In this document: positions 58,871 through 64,000 of the stretch, one piece after another
How the letters are laid out: the number at the start of each line of letters is the position of its first letter
Numbering within the stretch: the stretch's first letter is position 1
Assembly: GCA_944368925.1 (NCBI GenBank)
Contig: CALVXG010000005.1
Coordinates: forward strand, 124,001 to 188,000
DNA length: 64,000 bases
Source: an uncultured Clostridia bacterium
GTDB lineage: Bacteria; Bacillota; Clostridia; Christensenellales; Borkfalkiaceae
Direction: 5' to 3'
Translations under genes and position numbers: made by a program
Notes under the pieces: model-generated
The model's input: only the letters and a program-made list of their open reading frames with translations
What the model was told of the DNA's origin: nothing
Databases searched by the model: none

Positions 58871-60583
58871 TTACGCCCTCGTCTGCGAATCGCATATCTC
58901 GCGGTACAGCGGACAGTTTTCATACAGCTCCGCATGTTTGCCGCTCCCCACTACCTTGCCGTCTTCCATGACGTAGATCACGTCCGCACCGCGGATCGAC
59001 GACGCGCGCTGGGAAATAATGATCGTCGTAAGATCTGTCAGTTCGGAAATATTCTTGCGCACCTGCGCGTCCGTCGCAAAGTCCAGCGCCGAACAGCTGT
59101 CGTCCAGAATCAGGATCGCAGGCTTTCCGACCACCGCGCGCGCTATCGTAAGACGCTGGCGCTGCCCGCCCGAAAAGTTCTTGCCCGCTTCCGTCACCGC
59201 CTGGTCAAGCCCGCCCTTTTCGTTAATAAAATCATACGCGCACGCCGTCTTCAACGCCTCGTTCATCTCCTCGTCCGTCGCATCCGACTTGCCCCAGCGC
59301 AAATTCGACCGCACCGTGCCCGAAAACAACACCGCGTTCTGCGGCACAACCCCGAACAGCTGCCGCAACGCAAACATCGGATATTCCTTTACGTCTCTGC
59401 CGAATATCTTCACCCGCCCGCAGCTCGCATCGTACAGCCGCGGCAGCAGATTCACCAGCGTGCTCTTCCCGCTGCCCGTACCGCCGATCACGCCTACCGT
59501 CGCTCCGCGCGGAATCGTAAGCGTGACCCCCGTCAGCGAATACTGCTCCGTGCCCGCGTACGAAAAACTTACGTTTTCCATCTCCACCGCAGGTTTCGTA
59601 AAATCTGCCTCCGCGTCCTCTCCGTCCGCAAGGCAAGATTTGAGATCGAATACCTCGCTCACGCGGTTCATCGACGCATACCCCTTCGTAAACAGCGATA
59701 TGAGATTGGATATGACGATCATCGCGTTCAGAATCTGCGCCATGTAGTTTATGAGCGCCACGATGTCGCCGCTCGAAAATCCCGCAGGCGTATGCACCTT
59801 GAAATCGCAGAACGCAAGGATCAGCGCCACACCGAAATTCACGATCGCGTACGTCAGAGGATTCAGCCACGCCGATATCTTCCCGATCCGAAGCGAATTG
59901 TCCAGCATGTCCTCCGCCGCCGCATCAAAACGCGCCCGCTCGCCTTCCCGCCTGGAAAACGCCCGCACCACGCGCGCCCCTTCCAGATTTTCGTTCGTGA
60001 TCTGCGTGAGCCTGTCCAGCTTTTTCTGGTTCTTCGCATAGCACGGCACCGTCTTGTGCATGATCACCCACAGCACGAGCCCCACCAGTACGGAAATCAC
60101 CGTCACGAGCAGGCCGATCTGCCAGTCTATGACAAAACAAAGCACCACCGCGCCCGCCGCAATAAACGGCGCCCGCACCACGAGCCGTATGATCATCGCA
60201 ACCGAGCTCTGCATCTGGTTCACGTCGTTCGTCGTGCGCGTCACCAGCGACGCCGTCCCGATCTTGTCCAGCTCCCGATAACTCAGCGTGTTGATATGCC
60301 GAAACAAAGCGTTGCGCACGTTCGTCCCGAATCCCTGCGACGCAATGGACGCGCTCCGTTGGCAAAAAATAGCACAGCCGAACCCGACCGCACCCATCGC
60401 CAGCATCACGCCGCCGCCCGCAAGCACATACCCGATGCTCCCGCGCGCCGTGATCCCCACGTCGATAATGTTCGCCATCACCAGCGGAACAAGAAGCTCC
60501 AAAACCGCCTCGATCCACTTCGACGCAGCTCCCAATATGCAATACCACTTGTATTCCCTTAAATAAACCAGATACCTTTTCAC
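58871..60583 (-). CDS. ABC exporter half-transporter (degenerate-site partner), second pair
   Basis: 570 residues. Exporter transmembrane domain with LDKIGTASLVTRTTNDVNQMQSSV, and NBD with Walker A GGTGSGKST, signature FSGGQRQRLTIARA, and Walker B ILILDDSCSALD, where the catalytic Glu is Asp. Start is GTG 60583 behind AAGAGAG. Same gene order as the exporter at 47.9-51.5 kb: degenerate half first, catalytic half second. The two pairs are separate operons and not recent duplicates, judging by their different signatures. Confidence 0.92.
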   Translation of the reverse strand: MKRYLVYLREYKWYCILGAASKWIEAVLELLVPLVMANIIDVGITARGSIGYVLAGGGVMLAMGAVGFGCAIFCQRSASIASQGFGTNVRNALFRHINTLSYRELDKIGTASLVTRTTNDVNQMQSSVAMIIRLVVRAPFIAAGAVVLCFVIDWQIGLLVTVISVLVGLVLWVIMHKTVPCYAKNQKKLDRLTQITNENLEGARVVRAFSRREGERARFDAAAEDMLDNSLRIGKISAWLNPLTYAIVNFGVALILAFCDFKVHTPAGFSSGDIVALINYMAQILNAMIVISNLISLFTKGYASMNRVSEVFDLKSCLADGEDAEADFTKPAVEMENVSFSYAGTEQYSLTGVTLTIPRGATVGVIGGTGSGKSTLVNLLPRLYDASCGRVKIFGRDVKEYPMFALRQLFGVVPQNAVLFSGTVRSNLRWGKSDATDEEMNEALKTACAYDFINEKGGLDQAVTEAGKNFSGGQRQRLTIARAVVGKPAILILDDSCSALDFATDAQVRKNISELTDLTTIIISQRASSIRGADVIYVMEDGKVVGSGKHAELYENCPLYREICDSQTRA

Positions 60584-60612
60584 GTTTGGGCTCTCTTCAC
60601 AAGTTTTTATTT

Positions 60613-60641
60613 ATTATATAAGTTTCCCGCGCGAATTGCAA
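60613..60641 (-). promoter_or_regulatory. Promoter of the second exporter operon
   Basis: TTGCAA (plus 60636-60641), 17 bp, TATAAT (60613-60618). Confidence 0.82.
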
Positions 60642-60669
60642 GCGACTTTCGCCCCCGCCGCACAAAAAA

Positions 60670-60699
60670 ACGGAAAGGGAAACATTTTTCCCTTTCCGT
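60670..60699 (-). terminator. Terminator of spoIVA
   Basis: ACGGAAAGGGAAA and TTTCCCTTTCCGT with a 4-nt loop, then seven T on the minus strand; 46 bp after the spoIVA stop. Confidence 0.9.
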
Positions 60700-60744
60700 C
60701 TGCGCGCCCTCATGCGCGCGTTCTTCTCTTTTTGGTCGTCCCGT

Positions 60745-62004
60745 TTACAGGAGAATACAGATGACGCCGCCCTTCCCCTCGTTGACGATGCGCGTCATCG
60801 CTTTGCGAAGTTTCACCCGCGCGTCTTCGGGGATCGTCTTTTCCAAAAGCCCCTCGCGCGCCATGTCCTTGAACGTCTTGCCGAACATATCCGTGTTCCA
60901 AAGCGCGTCGGGATCCTTTTCATAGCTGTCGAGCATGCCCTTGGCGATCTCCTCCCCGCGCGCTGCTTCGCCCGCGACCGGGCTCACCTCGCTCTGCACG
61001 TCCACCTTGATCACATGGTAGGCGCACGCCTGCGCACGCAGGCGTATCCCGCTGCGCGTGCCGCGTTTGAACATCTCGGGCGAACACAGCTTCATGTCCG
61101 CGTCCGTCGGAACGCTTACCCCGTAACCGTATTCTTCCGCCCTGCGGAACGCCGCGCCGTATTTGTCGTAAAACGTCTTCGCTTCCCCCAGCGCACGCAC
61201 GTACGCCATCAGCTTCAGATCGTCCGTGATCTCGACCCCGCATTCCTCGCTCAATACCCTGTAAAACATTCCTTCCTTCGCGCAAAGGGTGCACTTCGCT
61301 ACCCCGTCCGCCATGTCCGTCTCACAAGATTCGCAATACACGTCGCCCTCTCCGAACGCGTCCGCAAGTTTTCCGCAATCTCCCATGCGCTCCACTTTCG
61401 GCGTGATTTCACGGATACGTGTCAGTATTTCCGCGACGATCTTGCTCTCCGCCGGCAATACACGCATCCACTCGGGAATGCAAAAATCCATCCTCGAGAC
61501 GGGAAAGGACAGCAACAACCGCGAAAGGAATGCGTCGGCGTCCAGTCCCGCGCGAAGATCCGCCGAAAGCACGGGTACCCCGTACTTTTCCGCAAGCGCC
61601 GCTTCCAGACCCTCGCATTCCGCCGACCCCGGCGCCGCGCTGTTGATCAGCACCGCAAACGGTTTTCCGCCCTCGCGCAGCTTTGCGGCGAGCGCTTCTT
61701 CCTGTGCTACCAGTTCACTGCGGCCGCTGCCGAAACTTCCGTCCGTAACGACGAGCACCGCCGCCGTATACCCTTCCGCTTTTTCGCCGTGCGACTCTTC
61801 CGCCCACGCTTCCAGATCCCCGCGCTCCGTCCGTATGTTCCCGCGCACGCAGAGGTCTTCCTCCCCCTCCGCCGCCGCGTTCAGCACAGAAGACGCAAAC
61901 GCGCGCACAAACGCGCTCTTGCCCGTTCCGCCCGCGCCCGCCACGCACAGGCCGAAATGCCCGCCCGTCCGCGCAAACAGACCTTCGTAAATTTCCTTCG
62001 ACAT
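60745..62004 (-). CDS. spoIVA: Stage IV sporulation protein A (SpoIVA), short variant with a cysteine module
   Basis: 419 residues from ATG 62004 (GGGAGG nine bases upstream). SpoIVA is the ATP-driven coat-basement protein that coats the forespore. Family match is clear at both ends: IYEGLFARTGGHFGL with Walker A GAGGTGKS (23-30), VVTDGS (86-90), GKPFAVLINS, and the C-terminal IRLRAQACAYHVIKVDVQSE, ALWNTDMFGK and RIVNEGKGGVICILL. Compared with Bacillus SpoIVA (~492 residues), about 65 residues between Walker A and TTDGT are missing, including the Walker B-like DCVGY. A four-cysteine segment (Cys224, 227, 238, 241) replaces part of the middle domain. Confidence 0.88.
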   Translation of the reverse strand: MSKEIYEGLFARTGGHFGLCVAGAGGTGKSAFVRAFASSVLNAAAEGEEDLCVRGNIRTERGDLEAWAEESHGEKAEGYTAAVLVVTDGSFGSGRSELVAQEEALAAKLREGGKPFAVLINSAAPGSAECEGLEAALAEKYGVPVLSADLRAGLDADAFLSRLLLSFPVSRMDFCIPEWMRVLPAESKIVAEILTRIREITPKVERMGDCGKLADAFGEGDVYCESCETDMADGVAKCTLCAKEGMFYRVLSEECGVEITDDLKLMAYVRALGEAKTFYDKYGAAFRRAEEYGYGVSVPTDADMKLCSPEMFKRGTRSGIRLRAQACAYHVIKVDVQSEVSPVAGEAARGEEIAKGMLDSYEKDPDALWNTDMFGKTFKDMAREGLLEKTIPEDARVKLRKAMTRIVNEGKGGVICILL

Positions 62005-62133
62005 AAAAAAACAGCCTCCCATATACCAAATACGTTGGATATACGGAAGCTGTTCCCTTAGCCCCCGTATCCGCCTGTTACAGTTCAGTATATGAGTGCT
62101 GTTTTTGAAAAATGACAACTTTTTCGAAATCTG

Positions 62134-62862
62134 TCAGGCCGCATCCTTCTTGCCGTGCGATAACTTCCGCACGCTCGTATGATGCTCTTCGCCCGCCAAA
62201 AGCGCCATGATATTCTTTCTGTGCGCAAACCACGTAAGAAAACAATCCAAAAGCAACAGCAAAAAGATCACCGTCACAAATACTTCCGTCAGCTCTCCCG
62301 CATACCTTAGCCAGAATACCACGCCCTGCACCGCCGTCAGAAGCGATACGCCCAAAAGCGATCCCATCGAACCCCATTCGCTCGCCCAAATATAAAAGAG
62401 GGTCAAAAGCAGAATCGCAAGCACGATAAAGATCATCCACCAGTATTCACAGCAGAGCGCAAACGAATACATCCCCAACGTCGAAGCGATCCCCTTCCCG
62501 CCTTTGAAGTGCATCGTAACGGGATAGATATGCCCTATGATCACCGATACGCCGCATACGTACCGCGCCAAGTCCCCGACAAGCACGTCCGTGCCCGCAA
62601 AGACATACCCGCGGAAAATCAGATGCGCGATCAACAGCGGCAATCCGCCCTTGACCATGTCGCAAAAAAGCGTCAGCGCGCCGATCTTCAGCCCGAACTG
62701 ACGGCTCATGTTCATCGTGCCCGGATTCCCGCTCCCCATCTTGCGCACGTCCTTGTGCTTGATCTTCGAAATCAGCAGTGCAAAATTAAAACATCCCACA
62801 AAATAGGATACCACCGCCATCACGATGAACCAATACCAAATCTCTCCGAATGCGATCTCCAT
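62134..62862 (-). CDS. plsY: Acyl-phosphate:glycerol-3-phosphate acyltransferase PlsY
   Basis: First step of phosphatidate synthesis with acyl phosphate as donor. 242 residues, several membrane helices, and the three conserved motifs: SGNPGTMNMSR (motif 1), HFKGGKGIAST (motif 2), and a motif 3 region near WASEWGSMGSL, which is divergent from the usual E-x-x-S/T form. Loops between helices are longer than in the ~200-residue bacterial norm, mainly around residues 80-95 and 170-185. It starts 25 bp after the der stop; no gpsA lies between it and spoIVA. Confidence 0.93.
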   Translation of the reverse strand: MEIAFGEIWYWFIVMAVVSYFVGCFNFALLISKIKHKDVRKMGSGNPGTMNMSRQFGLKIGALTLFCDMVKGGLPLLIAHLIFRGYVFAGTDVLVGDLARYVCGVSVIIGHIYPVTMHFKGGKGIASTLGMYSFALCCEYWWMIFIVLAILLLTLFYIWASEWGSMGSLLGVSLLTAVQGVVFWLRYAGELTEVFVTVIFLLLLLDCFLTWFAHRKNIMALLAGEEHHTSVRKLSHGKKDAA

Positions 62863-62887
62863 AACCTTTCTCCGAATTACTCTCGCG

Positions 62888-64000
62888 TCAGACGGTCACG
62901 CCCACGTCTCCGTCGGTACGGTTTCGCGTCACGATGCGTATCGGCGTACCCGTAAAATCAAAAGACCTGCGCAATACGTTTTCCAGATACCGCCTGTATG
63001 AAAAATGCAGCAGCGCCTCGTCGTTCACGAACAGCACAAACGTCGGCGGACATACCGACGGCTGGGAACAATAATAGATCTTCAGCCGCCTGCCGTTGTA
63101 CGACGCAGGCTCATTCGTGCGCACCGCGTCCAAAATCAGGTCGTTCAGCGTACCCGTCGATATGCGGCGGTTCGCATTTTTATACACCGTTTCCGCCACT
63201 TTCAAGACCTTCTCCGCACGCTGGCCCGTCTTCGCCGATACGTACACCGATTTGAAATAGTCCATAAAGCTCAGATCGGCTTTCAGCTTTTCTTCAAATT
63301 TGTTGATCGTGTTCGTATCCTTTTCGATCAGATCCCATTTGTTCATCACGATCACTGAAGGCTTGCCCTGCTCGTGCACGTACCCCAAAATCTTTACGTC
63401 CTGCTCCGTCAGCCCCTCGCTGCTGTCCACCACCGCGAGGCATACGTCCGCACGCCGCACCGCGTCAAATGCACGCAGGACGCTGTAATACTCCACGTCG
63501 TCCGTCACGTTCTTCTTTTTGCGGATCCCCGCCGTGTCGATCAGAAGATATTTCTTCCCGTCCAGTTCAAACGGCGTGTCGATCGCATCCCGCGTCGTCC
63601 CCGCCATGTCCGTCACGATCGAACGCTCAAACCCGAGCAGACGGTTCACAAGCGAGCTCTTCCCCGCGTTCGGCTTCCCGACCACCGCAATTTTCAGACG
63701 GTCGGACTCCTCTTCGTCTCCGCTTTCAAAATGCGAGACCACTTCGTCCAGCACGTCGCCGATCCCCTGCGAATGCTCCGCCGATACCGCGATCGGTTCC
63801 CCGAGCCCCAACGCATAGTATTCGAACAGTTTATCCTGCGAAAAATTGTCCACTTTGTTGATCGCAAGCACCACGGGTTTGCGGCTGCGGCGCAGCTTTT
63901 CCGCCACGTCGTAATCGGAAGAAGTCAGCTCCTCTTTCCCGTCCAGCAACAATATGATCACCTGCGCCATCTCGATCGCAAGATCCGCCTGCCGCAATAT
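62888..64000 (-). CDS. der: Ribosome assembly GTPase Der (N-terminus outside window)
   Basis: Tandem-GTPase for 50S assembly. The open frame runs into the window edge, so the first G domain is mostly missing; only its G4 (NKVD) and G5 parts are present. The second GTPase domain is complete: GKPNAGKSS (P-loop), DTAGIRKK (G3) and NKWDLIE (G4). The C-terminal KH-like domain is also complete (SYRRYLENVLRRSFDFTGTPIRIVTRNR). A methionine seen at 63997 in the frame is an internal TTG and not the true start. Followed by plsY, as in many Firmicutes. Confidence 0.96.
   Translation of the reverse strand: MLRQADLAIEMAQVIILLLDGKEELTSSDYDVAEKLRRSRKPVVLAINKVDNFSQDKLFEYYALGLGEPIAVSAEHSQGIGDVLDEVVSHFESGDEEESDRLKIAVVGKPNAGKSSLVNRLLGFERSIVTDMAGTTRDAIDTPFELDGKKYLLIDTAGIRKKKNVTDDVEYYSVLRAFDAVRRADVCLAVVDSSEGLTEQDVKILGYVHEQGKPSVIVMNKWDLIEKDTNTINKFEEKLKADLSFMDYFKSVYVSAKTGQRAEKVLKVAETVYKNANRRISTGTLNDLILDAVRTNEPASYNGRRLKIYYCSQPSVCPPTFVLFVNDEALLHFSYRRYLENVLRRSFDFTGTPIRIVTRNRTDGDVGVTV

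Noticed and set aside
62010-62110. Sigma-E promoter in front of spoIVA
   Set aside because: CATATA and GATACGG are present, but the spacing I count (about 17 bp) is outside the usual sigma-E range, so it is not listed as a feature.

Overview
The window is about 64 kb of a bacterial chromosome that looks like an anaerobic, endospore-lineage Firmicute of class Clostridia, probably an uncultured gut type. The evidence is a clostridial-style dcw cluster, pyruvate formate-lyase with its activase, a fused IspH-ribosomal S1 protein, a Na+-pumping decarboxylase operon, a ferredoxin-type thioredoxin reductase, a SpoIVA homologue and consensus TTGACA-17-TATAAT promoters. No phage, plasmid, insertion sequence, rRNA operon or CRISPR array was seen. 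Placement below class is not possible from the sequence alone.

Layout. 1-5300 (minus): mraZ-rsmH-ftsL-like-PBP-murE cell-wall/division cluster behind a promoter overlapped by three MraZ-type boxes. 5376-6669: murI (minus) and rpsT (plus). 6716-7233: gene-free, with a 22-23 bp tandem repeat framed by strong hairpins. 7234-12815 (plus): potABCD polyamine importer, then a ferredoxin-type thioredoxin reductase. 13100-16384 (minus): pflB-pflA behind a ZTP riboswitch. 16570-28294 (minus): a monooxygenase-like gene and the purine operon purE-C-F-M-N-O-H-D-L. 28383-28960: a small membrane protein and a candidate structured RNA. 29058-33603 (minus): mscL, a HAD phosphatase, and an ABC importer whose binding protein appears circularly permuted, headed by a TM1266-like regulator with a terminator/RBS leader. 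34053-41209 (minus): htpG, ispH-rpsA, plsC, an AroH-Cmk fusion and an HI0933-type flavoprotein. 41413-46308 (minus): a five-gene biotin-dependent Na+ pump operon. 46507: tRNA-Arg(CCT). 46794-51557 (minus): a heterodimeric ABC exporter with a tautomerase and Mrp. 51773-56138 (minus): an FtsX-type ABC transporter with MarR and DtxR regulators. 56441-56974: two small genes with divergent forespore-like promoters. 57075-60641 (minus): a second heterodimeric exporter. 60745-64000 (minus): spoIVA, plsY, der.

How the genes fit together. Pfl supplies formate for the one-carbon pool, and a ZTP sensor in front of pflB couples this to folate status; the neighbouring purine operon consumes 10-formyl-THF at PurN and PurH. 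The carboxyl-transfer operon can convert decarboxylation energy into a Na+ gradient. The der-plsY-spoIVA end follows the usual Firmicute order but lacks gpsA, and its SpoIVA has lost the stretch that carries the Walker B-like motif. The most unusual items are the SpoIVA variant, the permuted binding protein and its leader, the AroH-Cmk fusion, the hybrid transcarboxylase/Na+ pump operon, and the unassigned RNA upstream of the purine operon.
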